From: Hymenobacter psychrotolerans DSM 18569
GTDB lineage: Bacteria > Bacteroidota > Bacteroidia > Cytophagales > Hymenobacteraceae
DNA: 64,000 nt
Assembly (NCBI RefSeq): GCF_900142395.1
Contig: NZ_FRAS01000020.1
Coordinates: 1 to 64,000, forward strand
Reading direction: 5' to 3'
Shown here: piece after piece, positions 51,824 through 60,009 of the stretch
How the letters are laid out: the number at the start of each line of letters is the position of its first letter
Numbering within the stretch: position 1 is the stretch's first letter
The notes under the pieces: generated by a model
What the model saw: only the letters and a program-made list of their open reading frames with translations
The model's database searches: none
Told to the model about the DNA's origin: nothing
Made by a program: the position numbers and the translations under genes

Positions 51824-52876
51824 ATGTTCAACCTCGATAGCCTCATACGCCCCAACCTGCGGGATATGAAGCCCTACTCGTCGGCCCGCGACGAATTCCA
51901 GGGTGAGGCCCAGGTCATGCTCGACGCCAACGAGAACAGCCTCGGCAGCGCCGGCCCCGACCAGTTCAACCGCTACCCCGATCCGCTGCAGCGCGCCGTG
52001 AAGCAGGAGCTGGCCCAACTCAAAGCTGTGCGCCCCGAGCAGATTTTCCTCGGCAACGGCTCCGATGAAGCCATCGACCTGCTGGTGCGCCTCACCTGCG
52101 TGCCCGGCCACGACAGCCTGCTGATCCTGCCGCCCACCTACGGCATGTACGAGGTGGCGGCCAACCTGAATGATGTGCGCGCGGAGCGTCTGCAACTGAC
52201 GGCCGACTTCCAGCTCTCGTCCGAAATCGTGGCTGGCGTGCTGGCTTCGGATGCTAAAATCGTGTGGCTCTGCTCGCCCAACAACCCCACCGGCAACCTG
52301 CTCCACGCCGGGTACATGGAGGAACTCCTGCGCGGTTTCCGCGGGCTGGTAGTAGTGGATGAGGCCTACGCCGATTTCGCCGCCGCCCCCAGCTGGACCA
52401 CCCGTCTGGCCGAATTCCCCAACTTGGTGGTGCTGCAAACCTTCTCCAAAGCCTGGGGCCTGGCCGGCCTGCGCCTGGGCATGGCCTTCGCCTCGCCGGA
52501 AATCATTGGCTACCTCAACAAAATCAAGCCGCCCTACAACGTGTCGGAGGCCACGCAGCGTTTCGCCCTGCAGGCCCTGCGCGATGCCGACCGGTTTGAG
52601 GCGCTGCGCCAGCAGTTGCTGGTGGGCCGCGACTGGCTGGCCGAGCGCCTGCCCGCGCTGCCCATCGTGGCGGAGGTGTTCCCTTCGGATGCCAACTTCC
52701 TGCTGGTCCGTTTCCACCCCGATGCCACGGCCGTGTATGATTTCCTGGTAACCCGGGGCATCATCGTGCGCAACCGCACCACTCAGCCCGGCTGCGCCGG
52801 CACGCTCCGCCTCACCGTAGGCACCCCCGCCGAGAACGAGCTGCTGCTCCAGGCTTTGCGGGAGTTTGCGGGGTAG
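51824..52876 (+). CDS. hisC: Histidinol-phosphate aminotransferase
   Basis: PLP transaminase that makes histidinol phosphate from imidazole-acetol phosphate. 350 residues; family features LDANENSLG, GNGSDEAIDLL, SPNNPTGN, VVDEAYADFA and the PLP-lysine region QTFSKAWGLAGLRLG. Normal length. It is followed by a palindromic repeat. Confidence 0.94.
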   Translation: MFNLDSLIRPNLRDMKPYSSARDEFQGEAQVMLDANENSLGSAGPDQFNRYPDPLQRAVKQELAQLKAVRPEQIFLGNGSDEAIDLLVRLTCVPGHDSLLILPPTYGMYEVAANLNDVRAERLQLTADFQLSSEIVAGVLASDAKIVWLCSPNNPTGNLLHAGYMEELLRGFRGLVVVDEAYADFAAAPSWTTRLAEFPNLVVLQTFSKAWGLAGLRLGMAFASPEIIGYLNKIKPPYNVSEATQRFALQALRDADRFEALRQQLLVGRDWLAERLPALPIVAEVFPSDANFLLVRFHPDATAVYDFLVTRGIIVRNRTTQPGCAGTLRLTVGTPAENELLLQALREFAG

Positions 52877-52894
52877 TATATATAAGGAATAAAG

Positions 52895-52993
52895 AACGTC
52901 ATGCTGAGCGCAGCCGAAGCATCTCTACCGTTGGCTACCTCAATCGTGAGAACGAAGCGGTAGAGATGCTTCGGCTGCGCTCAGCATGACAAC
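52895..52993. repeat. GTCATGCTGAGCGCAGCC palindrome between hisC and hisB
   Basis: Arms of ~36 nt (ACGTCATGCTGAGCGCAGCC... and its complement) around a ~27-nt loop. This is a sequence variant (GCAGCC) of the GCTTGTC repeats at 12277 and 16832. It could form a stable mRNA hairpin inside the operon. Confidence 0.85.
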
Positions 52994-53009
52994 GACTTTT
53001 AATTAACTC

Positions 53010-54122
53010 ATGAAAAAAGTACTCTTCATTGACCGTGACGGCACCATCCTCATTGAGCCGCCGACGGATTTCCAGGTGGACGCGCTGACGCGGGAAAAAT
53101 TTCAGTTTGTGCCCGGTGCCATCACCGGCCTGGCCCGTATTGCCCGCGAGCTGGATTACGAGCTGGTGCTGGTGAGCAACCAGGACGGCCTCGGCACCGA
53201 GAGCTTCCCGGAGGATACCTTCTGGCCGGCGCACACCATGATGCTCGACGTGCTGCGCTCGGAAGGAGTGGAGTTCGTGCGCGAGCACATCGACCGGAGC
53301 TTCCCCCACGAGAACCTGCCCACCCGCAAGCCCGGCACCGGCATGCTCACCCAATACCTGGGTGAGGGCAGCGGTTATGACCTCAAAAATTCCTTCGTCA
53401 TCGGCGACCGGCTGACCGATGTGGAGCTGGCCCAGAACCTGGGCTGCCAGTCTATCCTGCTGAAGCCGGAAGGGGAGGGCGACGAGCGCGCCGCGCTGAC
53501 GACCATGAGCTGGTCAACAATATACCAGTTTCTGCGGCTGCCCGCCCGCACCGCCGTGGTACAACGCGACACGAACGAAACCAAAATCCGCATCGAGTTG
53601 AACCTCGACGGCAACGGCCGCCCCGAGATGCACACCGGCCTGGGTTTCTTCGACCACATGCTCGATCAGCTCAGCAAGCACTCGGGCGTGGATATGAAAA
53701 TCACGGTGCAGGGCGACTTGCACATCGACGAGCACCACACCATCGAGGACACGGCCATTGCCCTGGGCGAAGCATTCACCCAAGCCCTCGGCGACAAGCG
53801 CGGCCTGGCCCGCTACGGCTTCCTGCTGCCCATGGACGACGTGCTGGCCCAGGCCGCCATCGACTTCTCGGGCCGCCCCTGGATTGTGTGGGACGCCGAG
53901 TTCAAGCGCGAGAAAGTAGGGGATATGCCCTGCGAAATGTTTTACCATTTCTTCAAGAGCTTCTCCGACGCCGCCCGCTGCAACCTCAACATCAAAGCCG
54001 AGGGCCAGAACGAGCACCACAAGATCGAAGCCATTTTCAAGGCCGTAGCCAAGTCCATCAAAATGGCCCTAGTGCGCGACGCCGGTCGCATGGAAATTCC
54101 CAGCACGAAAGGCGTTTTGTAG
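53010..54122 (+). CDS. hisB: Bifunctional histidinol-phosphatase / imidazoleglycerol-phosphate dehydratase
   Basis: 370 residues. The N-terminal HAD phosphatase (~1-165) has FIDRDGTILIEPP with the nucleophile Asp, followed by VSNQDGLG; the C-terminal dehydratase (~175-370) has the metal motifs DEHHTIEDTAIALGEA and EHHKIEAIFKAVAK. The fusion supplies two pathway steps, as in enterobacteria. In many bacteria the two are separate. Confidence 0.95.
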   Translation: MKKVLFIDRDGTILIEPPTDFQVDALTREKFQFVPGAITGLARIARELDYELVLVSNQDGLGTESFPEDTFWPAHTMMLDVLRSEGVEFVREHIDRSFPHENLPTRKPGTGMLTQYLGEGSGYDLKNSFVIGDRLTDVELAQNLGCQSILLKPEGEGDERAALTTMSWSTIYQFLRLPARTAVVQRDTNETKIRIELNLDGNGRPEMHTGLGFFDHMLDQLSKHSGVDMKITVQGDLHIDEHHTIEDTAIALGEAFTQALGDKRGLARYGFLLPMDDVLAQAAIDFSGRPWIVWDAEFKREKVGDMPCEMFYHFFKSFSDAARCNLNIKAEGQNEHHKIEAIFKAVAKSIKMALVRDAGRMEIPSTKGVL

Positions 54123-54152
54123 TTTACCCATTTATTTAAACAAATGGGTAAA
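54122..54152 (+). other. AT-rich hairpin after hisB
   Basis: GTTTACCCATTT and AAATGGGTAAAC are exact complements around ATTTAAAC. There is no T-tract after the stem, so it is more likely a 3'-end stabiliser or pause than a terminator. Confidence 0.6.
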
Positions 54153-54184
54153 CAGTTGCTCGGGTGTGCGTTGCGTGCCGACCT

Positions 54185-54280
54185 GTCATTCTGAGCGGAG
54201 CGAAGGACCTTATCACGTTCTGATAACTATTTCTCTGTTTAATCCAGTGTGACAAGGTCCTCCGCTCCGCTCAGAATGAC
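54185..54280. repeat. GTCATTCTGAGCGGAGCG palindrome between hisB and hisH
   Basis: Arms GTCATTCTGAGCGGAGCG... and ...CCGCTCCGCTCAGAATGAC are complementary over ~32 nt with a few mismatches. It is related to the shorter copy at 21555 and, more distantly, to the GTCATGCTGAGC family. Confidence 0.85.
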
Positions 54281-54366
54281 GGATAGGCGCGGATAATCAG
54301 GGCAAACACCTTTACACATTTGTTTAAACAAAAGAATAAATACCCGCTGACTTCCGATATTCTCAA

Positions 54367-54957
54367 ATGGAAATAGCCATCATTGATTACAAAGGCGGCA
54401 ACGTGCAGTCGGTGCTGTTTGCGCTGGAACGGCTGGGCGTGCAGGCCACGCTCACGGCCGACCACGACGTGATTCGCCGCGCCGACAAGGTGCTGTTCCC
54501 GGGTGAGGGCGAGGCCGCCTCCGCCATGCGGGAACTTCGGGCCCAGGGCCTGCACGAGTTATTGCCTACTCTCACCCAGCCGTTCCTGGGTATCTGCCTG
54601 GGCATGCAGCTGCTGGGCCGCCACACCCAGGAAGGCGGCGGTACCGACCTGCTTGGTATTCTGCCCTTCGATGTAGTGCGCTTTTCTTCGGAGCAAGATT
54701 ATAAGGTGCCGCACATGGGCTGGAACAACCTGCAGGCGTTGCGTGGTCCGCTGTTCGAAGGCCTCAGCGCCGAGGACTACGTGTACTTCGTGCATAGCTA
54801 CTATGCTCCAGTGGGTGGGTACACCATTGCCGAAGCTGCGTATCCCGCGCCCTTCAGCGCAGCCGTGCAGCACCAGAACTTCTACGCCGTACAGTTTCAC
54901 ACCGAAAAGAGCAGTGCCGCGGGTACCCGCATTCTGGAAAACTTCTTGAAAATGTAG
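54367..54957 (+). CDS. hisH: Imidazole glycerol phosphate synthase, glutaminase subunit
   Basis: Class I glutamine amidotransferase giving ammonia to HisF. 196 residues; the catalytic Cys is in LGICLGMQLLG, with the His and Glu of the triad in VQFHTEKS near the end. GGNVQSVLFALERLG near the N-terminus and HMGWNNL are family features. Normal length. Confidence 0.94.
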   Translation: MEIAIIDYKGGNVQSVLFALERLGVQATLTADHDVIRRADKVLFPGEGEAASAMRELRAQGLHELLPTLTQPFLGICLGMQLLGRHTQEGGGTDLLGILPFDVVRFSSEQDYKVPHMGWNNLQALRGPLFEGLSAEDYVYFVHSYYAPVGGYTIAEAAYPAPFSAAVQHQNFYAVQFHTEKSSAAGTRILENFLKM

Positions 54958-54963
54958 TGCACA

Positions 54964-55046
54964 GTGCTTGGTGCCTAGTGCTTAGGCTGGCGAACAGTTT
55001 AGGCACCGATTGGCCGTTAGAACGTTCTAAGCACTAAGCACTAACC
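54964..55046. repeat. Inverted reiterated spacer between hisH and hisA
   Basis: GTGCTTGGTGCCTAGTGCTTAG (54964-54985) and CTAAGCACTAAGCACTAACCAC (55026-55047) are near complements. The right arm repeats CTAAGCA and ends ~11 nt before the hisA ATG, again almost without G. Confidence 0.75.
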
Positions 55047-55057
55047 ACTAAACCCAT

Positions 55058-55774
55058 ATGGAAATCATTCCCGCAATTGACCTCATAGGCGGCCAGTGCG
55101 TGCGCCTGACGGAGGGCGACTTTGCCCAGCAGACCACCTATGACGCCGACCCGCTGGCCGTGGCCCAACGCTTTGAGGCCGCCGGCGTGAAGCGCCTGCA
55201 CCTGGTGGACCTCGACGGGGCCCGCGCCAAGCGCCCCGTAAACCTGCCCGTGCTGGAGCGCATTGCCCGCCACACCAGCTTGCACATCGACTTCGGGGGA
55301 GGGCTGCATAGCGAGGACGCCGTGCGCCAGGCCTTCGACGCCGGGGCCCGGCAGATTACGGCCGGCAGCATTGCCGTGCGTGAGCCCGAAACCGTGAACG
55401 GCTGGCTCCGTGCCTTCGGGGCCGACCGTATCATCATCGGGGCCGACTACCGCGACAACCACATTTCCATCAACGCCTGGGCCGAGCAAAGCGAGCGGAC
55501 CCTGCGCGAGTTTGTGGAGGGCTACCTGGCCAGCGGAGCCACTACCTTCATCTGCACCGATGTAAGCAAGGACGGCAAGCTCCAGGGCCCTTCTCTGGCT
55601 ACCTACACCGAACTGCGCGAGCAGCTGCCCACCGCCCGCCTCATTGCCAGCGGCGGCGTAACCACCATTACTGACGTGGAGGCCCTGGCCGCCGTAGGTA
55701 TGCACGGGGCCATCATCGGCAAAGCCATCTACGAAGGCACCATCACGCTGGAGCAGCTGCAGCCCTGGCTGTAG
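55058..55774 (+). CDS. hisA: ProFAR isomerase
   Basis: Converts ProFAR to PRFAR by an Amadori rearrangement. 238 residues of TIM-barrel form; the two catalytic Asp are in IPAIDLIGGQCVRL and CTDVSKDGKLQGP; phosphate loops are FGGGLHSEDA and ASGGVTTITD. Normal length. It is followed 13 bp later by an unrelated small gene. Confidence 0.95.
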   Translation: MEIIPAIDLIGGQCVRLTEGDFAQQTTYDADPLAVAQRFEAAGVKRLHLVDLDGARAKRPVNLPVLERIARHTSLHIDFGGGLHSEDAVRQAFDAGARQITAGSIAVREPETVNGWLRAFGADRIIIGADYRDNHISINAWAEQSERTLREFVEGYLASGATTFICTDVSKDGKLQGPSLATYTELREQLPTARLIASGGVTTITDVEALAAVGMHGAIIGKAIYEGTITLEQLQPWL

Positions 55775-55787
55775 CTGTAATACTGTT

Positions 55788-56225
55788 ATGGAGCAGCTTC
55801 TTAAGGTAAATGTGCTAAGTCTGGATGATGGTGACGGCTTTCTGCATTATGAAATTGCCTTGTCTAATGGTGAATCAGCGGCTGCCCTCGAATTCTATGG
55901 ATACGATGACCAGTTCAAAGACTTTGGAGAGCAACTCAAGAATTTTCCGTTGACTGGCAAAAGCACTGTCAGGCTACAAATAGGAGAAAACTCTCCTGAA
56001 TGGGCATACTATATGTTGCTGGAAGTCTTCTGCTACCAGCCAAATGGTGCATCCGCAATTCTGGTGGATATCAAGAATCATTCAGAAGCACCTTATAGCT
56101 TTGATTGTAAGTTTTATATACTGACGATGCCAGCAGAGCTGAATAGGTTAGGGGCTCTACTCAGCGGTTGGAACCCACGTGAAAAGCCAGTTATCAACTG
56201 GCCCAGTTCAAATCAAACAGAATAA
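55788..56225 (+). CDS. AT-rich hypothetical protein inserted in the his operon
   Basis: Unrecognised 145-residue protein (MEQLLKVNVLSLDDGDGFLHYEIALSNGES). It is mostly beta-rich with acidic character and one cysteine pair (F-C-Y and D-C-K). Its DNA is noticeably richer in A/T than hisA and hisF on either side, so it is a recent arrival. It lies 13 bp after hisA and 18 bp before hisF, in the same direction, so it must be cotranscribed. The composition resembles small immunity-type proteins, but no partner toxin is adjacent. Confidence 0.65.
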   Translation: MEQLLKVNVLSLDDGDGFLHYEIALSNGESAAALEFYGYDDQFKDFGEQLKNFPLTGKSTVRLQIGENSPEWAYYMLLEVFCYQPNGASAILVDIKNHSEAPYSFDCKFYILTMPAELNRLGALLSGWNPREKPVINWPSSNQTE

Positions 56226-56243
56226 TCGAGTCAACAACCAAGC

Positions 56244-57002
56244 ATGCTAACCAAACGAATCATACCCTGCCTCGACGTGAAGGACGGGCGCACTGTGAAA
56301 GGGGTGCGCTTCGAGGGCCTGCGCGACGCCGGCGACCCGGTGGCCCTGGCTGCCCGCTACGCCCGCGAAGGCGCCGACGAGTTGGTATTCCTCGACATCA
56401 CCGCCACCAACCAGAAGCGCGCCACGCTGGTGGCCCTGGTGCGCGACGTAGCCCGCGAGCTGGACATTCCGTTCACCGTGGGCGGCGGCATCGGGACGGT
56501 GGCTGATGTGGAGGCCCTGCTCATGAATGGGGCCGATAAGGTAAGCATCAATTCGGCGGCGCTGGCCCGCCCCGAGCTTATCAATGAGCTGGCGGCCCGG
56601 TTCGGGAGCCAGTGTATCGTGGTGGCCGCCGACGCGCGGTTTCACGAGCCCGACGGCTGGCAGGTGTATACCCGGGCCGGTACCCATAACACTGGCCGCG
56701 ACGCGGTGCAGTGGTGTCGGGAGGCTGCTGACCGGGGGGCCGGCGAAATTCTGCTTACCAGCATGAGCAACGACGGTACCAAAGACGGATTCGCCCTTGA
56801 TATCACCGGCGCCGTAAGCCGGGCTGTCTCCATTCCGGTGGTGGCCTCAGGAGGGGCGGGGGCCATGCAGGATTTCACCCACGTTTTTCAGCAGGCGCAC
56901 GCCGACGCCGGCTTAGCCGCCAGCATTTTTCACTTCGGCGAAATTGGAATCCGGGAGTTGAAAGAACATCTGCGCCGCGACGGTATTCCGGTCCGGCTGT
57001 AG
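56244..57002 (+). CDS. hisF: Imidazole glycerol phosphate synthase, cyclase subunit
   Basis: Cyclises PRFAR with ammonia from HisH, giving IGP and AICAR. 252 residues; catalytic Asp residues lie in IPCLDVKDGRTVKG and SNDGTKDGFALD; the phosphate loops VGGGIGTVAD and ASGGAGAMQD are present. Normal length. Confidence 0.95.
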   Translation: MLTKRIIPCLDVKDGRTVKGVRFEGLRDAGDPVALAARYAREGADELVFLDITATNQKRATLVALVRDVARELDIPFTVGGGIGTVADVEALLMNGADKVSINSAALARPELINELAARFGSQCIVVAADARFHEPDGWQVYTRAGTHNTGRDAVQWCREAADRGAGEILLTSMSNDGTKDGFALDITGAVSRAVSIPVVASGGAGAMQDFTHVFQQAHADAGLAASIFHFGEIGIRELKEHLRRDGIPVRL

Positions 57003-57040
57003 CAAGCTTCCTTTTGCCGAATATAACCTGACTTAACATA

Positions 57041-57685
57041 ATGGATTTTGCCAAAATGCCCGACGGGCTGATTCCCGTGATAGTGCAGGACGCCCACACG
57101 GGGCAGGTGCTGATGCTGGGCTACCAGAACCGGGAGGCGCAACAAATGACGCGCCAGACCGGCCGGGTCACGTTCTATTCCCGCTCCAAACAACGCCTCT
57201 GGACCAAGGGTGAAACGTCGGGCAACTACCTCACGGTGGTTAGTGAGCACGAAGACTGCGACCAGGACGCGCTGCTGATCCGCGCTATTCCCGATGGCCC
57301 GACTTGTCACCGCGGTACCACCAGCTGCTTCGAGCAGCCTGACCAAACAACTTATCCGGCACCGGCTGTCAGCTTCATTGCCGAGCTGGAGCGGCTGGTA
57401 CAGCGCCGGAAGCAGTTCCCGGAAGAAGATCCTGCTTCCTATACGGCGTCGCTGTTTCGCAAAGGCATGCCCAAAATTGCCCAAAAAGTAGGAGAGGAGG
57501 CCGTAGAAACGGTGATTGATGCGGTGGGCGGAAACCTGGCAGGGCTCAAAGGCGAAGCGGCCGATTTGCTTTACCATTTGTTGGTATTGCTGGCCGAGTC
57601 CGGGCTCTCCCTTGAGGATGTCGTAGAGGTCCTGCGCCAACGCCACAAGACAATTGCTCAGGATGGCCAGCGCCGGTCCGAATAA
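57041..57685 (+). CDS. hisIE: Bifunctional PRA-CH / PRA-PH
   Basis: Second and third histidine steps. 214 residues: the N-terminal cyclohydrolase (WTKGETSGNYL, DCDQDALLIRA, GPTCHRGTTSCF) and C-terminal MazG-like pyrophosphohydrolase (KVGEEAVETVIDAVGG, EAADLLYHLLVLLAESG). The zinc cysteines of the cyclohydrolase are present. It is the last gene of the operon before a strong terminator. Confidence 0.94.
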   Translation: MDFAKMPDGLIPVIVQDAHTGQVLMLGYQNREAQQMTRQTGRVTFYSRSKQRLWTKGETSGNYLTVVSEHEDCDQDALLIRAIPDGPTCHRGTTSCFEQPDQTTYPAPAVSFIAELERLVQRRKQFPEEDPASYTASLFRKGMPKIAQKVGEEAVETVIDAVGGNLAGLKGEAADLLYHLLVLLAESGLSLEDVVEVLRQRHKTIAQDGQRRSE

Positions 57686-57698
57686 AGAACCTCATTCC

Positions 57699-57753
57699 AC
57701 CAAAAAAGCAGACCCGGTCACTCAGTGAGAGTAACCGGGTCTGCTTTTTTGGT
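57699..57753. terminator. Operon-end bidirectional terminator
   Basis: ACCAAAAAAGCAGACCCGGT and ACCGGGTCTGCTTTTTTGGT are exact complements around a 15-nt loop; T-runs face both genes (hisIE + and the - strand gene at 57762). Confidence 0.95.
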
Positions 57754-57761
57754 GCTAAGAA

Positions 57762-58805
57762 TCAGGATGACAGTTGTTTGCGGATTTTGTCGAGTAGAAA
57801 GCGTGCTATTTCCAAATCGTCAGTATCCTGAATATGTAGTTGGGTATCGATGCCGGGGCCGCTAATACGAAGCAGATAGCCCGGCGTGGTATCGGGCGAG
57901 TCGGGGAGGTGTGGGGGGGCGCCCGCGCTGGTTGGTGCCGGTTGAGGCAGTGAGGCGGCAACGCGGGGCTGCTCTTGCTCGCCGGCTACTGAGGGTGGAG
58001 ATGGTGAAGCCGGGAAGCTGGGTGATTCAGGTGGGGTTGGCAGAGTTGGCTTCGGGTGGAGCCCGAACAGAGCAGATACCGGGTCGGGGTCTTCGGCTGT
58101 TGTGGTGGAGGCGCTACCACGGAAAGCAGCGGGTATAAAGTCGGAGCCAGTGGATATACCAGGAGTGCTGCCAAGTGTCAGCGGGTCCAAAGGTGGGGTG
58201 ATATTTTGTGCTGATGTAGGGGAAGTGACAGTAGTGCCCCCAGTATCCGGTGTTTTATCCGTAGCGCGGAATAAATTCAGCGGCATTTCGCCCGGTGCCA
58301 ACTCTTTCCTTGGGCCTTGCTGATTGGCCAGCAGATCAATGTCCGCTATTATGTTGCGCTCGTCCATCACCCCAGCCATCCGGGCACCATCCACAAAGGC
58401 CTTGGCCACATTCTGTGCATTGATTTCCTCTACGCCGAACTCCCGGATGAGCATAATGTCAAACATATGTACGGGCAGTTCCCGGTTGCGGAACTTCCGG
58501 CATATCTGGTTGAATAGCGGCGGGTGAAGGAATGCCTCACGGTGGTAGAGTAATTCCTCCTGCTTATCGTAGGCGTGTTTGATGCGGCGAAAGAGGTTCG
58601 TAGTGGTGAGTAATTCACGTTTGCTAGTAAGCAAGCCGAATTTTACGGCTGAACCTATAATGGCCTTGAAAGAGCCACTGACCTTGCGGTTGAGTTTACG
58701 TGCACAGGTTTCAAAGGAGCATTTACCTCCAGTGTCATCTACTACTTCAGCTACTTCCCAAGCACTTTGGTAAGTGGTACGAGGATAATCAATGGTTTTA
58801 GGCAT
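57762..58805 (-). CDS. Unknown protein: HTH-like N-domain, proline-rich linker, small C-terminal domain
   Basis: 347 residues from ATG at 58805 (MPKTIDYPRTTYQSAWEVAEVV); starting further upstream would translate the palindrome. Residues ~10-165 look like the winged-helix layout of DUF5343-type proteins (CSFETCARKLNRKVSGSFKAIIGSAVKFGLL...). Residues ~190-295 are a low-complexity proline/serine/threonine linker. The last ~45 (YLLRISGPGIDTQLHIQDTDDLEIARFLLDKI) form a small beta-alpha domain that also occurs as a C-terminal piece of defence-type proteins. The domain assignment is tentative. It is a single gene with its own palindromic leader and a shared terminator. Confidence 0.6.
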   Translation of the reverse strand: MPKTIDYPRTTYQSAWEVAEVVDDTGGKCSFETCARKLNRKVSGSFKAIIGSAVKFGLLTSKRELLTTTNLFRRIKHAYDKQEELLYHREAFLHPPLFNQICRKFRNRELPVHMFDIMLIREFGVEEINAQNVAKAFVDGARMAGVMDERNIIADIDLLANQQGPRKELAPGEMPLNLFRATDKTPDTGGTTVTSPTSAQNITPPLDPLTLGSTPGISTGSDFIPAAFRGSASTTTAEDPDPVSALFGLHPKPTLPTPPESPSFPASPSPPSVAGEQEQPRVAASLPQPAPTSAGAPPHLPDSPDTTPGYLLRISGPGIDTQLHIQDTDDLEIARFLLDKIRKQLSS

Positions 58806-58846
58806 AAAGCAAAAGAAGAGAGTATACACGAAGATAATAAAGTCAG

Positions 58847-58923
58847 GTATATAATAGCAGTATAAAGCATAAAAAAGCATAATGTTTAATTACTTTTTTA
58901 TGCTTTATACTGCTATTATATAC
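58847..58923. repeat. 31-bp perfect inverted repeat upstream of the 57762 gene
   Basis: GTATATAATAGCAGTATAAA... and its exact complement (31 bp each) enclose a 15-nt loop (CATAATGTTTAATTA). It lies 42 bp before the likely ATG, inside the expected leader. The arms are A/T-rich, unlike the GTCAT repeats. It might be an operator, a transposon remnant or a translation-blocking hairpin. Confidence 0.8.
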
Positions 58924-59225
58924 TTTGTTCCTGAACCTTACACGTATATACCCTCTGATTACATCTATTCCCATATATTAAATAGTATACCACACTAACC
59001 AAGGGCGGTGGGCGGGCAGGAGCAGGCCTGCTTCTTTCCTTAGTGAAGCTGTTTAAAGCTTGTCGCTAACATTTTGGCTGATCAAGCACTAAAAGCGATA
59101 CTCGGCCTTATCTAGCCTTGTAACGTCTGTATGACAATAATCAGACTGGCCCGATAACAACGCGAATATCAAATGCAGTAGGAGAGATGCAGTACAGCAT
59201 ACAGCCATGATTACCTGATCTAATA
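58924..59225. other. Non-coding spacer, nothing recognised
   Basis: No coding frame, tRNA, or clear promoter is visible. The sequence is A/T-rich compared with the genes and contains stops in all frames. Confidence 0.5.
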
Positions 59226-59231
59226 AATATA

Positions 59232-59680
59232 GGGTGTTGTTAAACAAATAGGGGAAAACCTCCGACTCGGCAGCTGAACAGCCTAGATGCTAATGATAAG
59301 GTATAAGTTCGCCGTATGAGTAGCGAGAGGCGATAGGATTACACGTCCCTTTGGGACTTCGATGCCAGCACGACCGACCAGGAGCGGGCCCAGTGGGATG
59401 TTCCTTCCCTAGCTGAAATGGAGGCTCGCGCTGTTCGATTAACGGCGGAGAACAACGGAAAAATGCCGCCCCTAGAAGGTGCTCCTGAGTGGTTGAAGCA
59501 AGCACTGGTACGCTGGAAAATCAATTGATTGATGGGCGTGGGGTGTGGTTGGGGCTCTTCCTCTCAAAGTTCGGCTCAGCCGGATAACCTCTCTTTTGCT
59601 CCTGAGCCTAATTGTAGCTGTTGAGCCAGTAAAGGGATTCTCTAAGTCGGCGGTTTTCCCCTATTTGTTTAACAACACCC
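59232..59680. mobile_element. 449-bp element with 36-bp terminal inverted repeats
   Basis: The ends GGGTGTTGTTAAACAAATAG... (59232) and its complement (to 59680) match over 36 bp with one mismatch. AATATA flanks both sides (59226-59231, 59681-59686) as a 6-bp target duplication. It is too short for a transposase; a 63-residue frame is inside. It is probably a MITE or internally deleted insertion sequence. The outer G/T ends resemble IS5-like ends, but the 6-bp duplication fits that poorly. Confidence 0.75.
59337..59528 (+). pseudogene. Remnant coding frame in the 449-bp element
   Basis: The frame DYTSLWDFDASTTDQERAQW... to ...APEWLKQALVRWKIN* (63 residues) has no start and shows amino-acid composition of a real C-terminal protein fragment. 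It is preceded by an in-frame TAG. The family is not recognised; it may be the tail of a transposition or accessory protein. Confidence 0.4.
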
Positions 59681-59686
59681 AATATA

Positions 59687-60009
59687 GCTAGGCAGGAAGG
59701 CTATACGTCTGGCCTTATCAGCTATCAGATTCTCTTAATAGCGTACAGCATCCGAGGTGGGCGCTTGTTACCCCTACAAAACCTAAGAGCACACAGCGTT
59801 TATAAAAAGCTCACCAGACACAAAAATCCTGAAGGGACTAAAGCTACTGTGCTTCCTGAAGACGGTCTCTGTGAGTCGGCAGCCAGCCTAAGACGCGAAC
59901 CAAACGTATGAGCTAAGGTATTGGCAACATCCCAAACCGACCAGAGAAGGCTTATACGCATTTAGCTCAGAATGTCTTATAATTTATATTATGTTAAGTA
60001 ATGATCTAG
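59687..60009. other. Non-coding spacer, nothing recognised
   Basis: No convincing ORF, RNA gene or repeat is seen in this 320-bp stretch. Confidence 0.5.

Noticed and set aside
57911..58138. + strand frames opposite the proline-rich linker gene
   Set aside because: Antisense to a low-complexity coding region; no start context or domains.
59290..59505. - strand 71-codon frame in the 449-bp element
   Set aside because: Competes with the + strand frame, which has protein-like composition; no supporting features.
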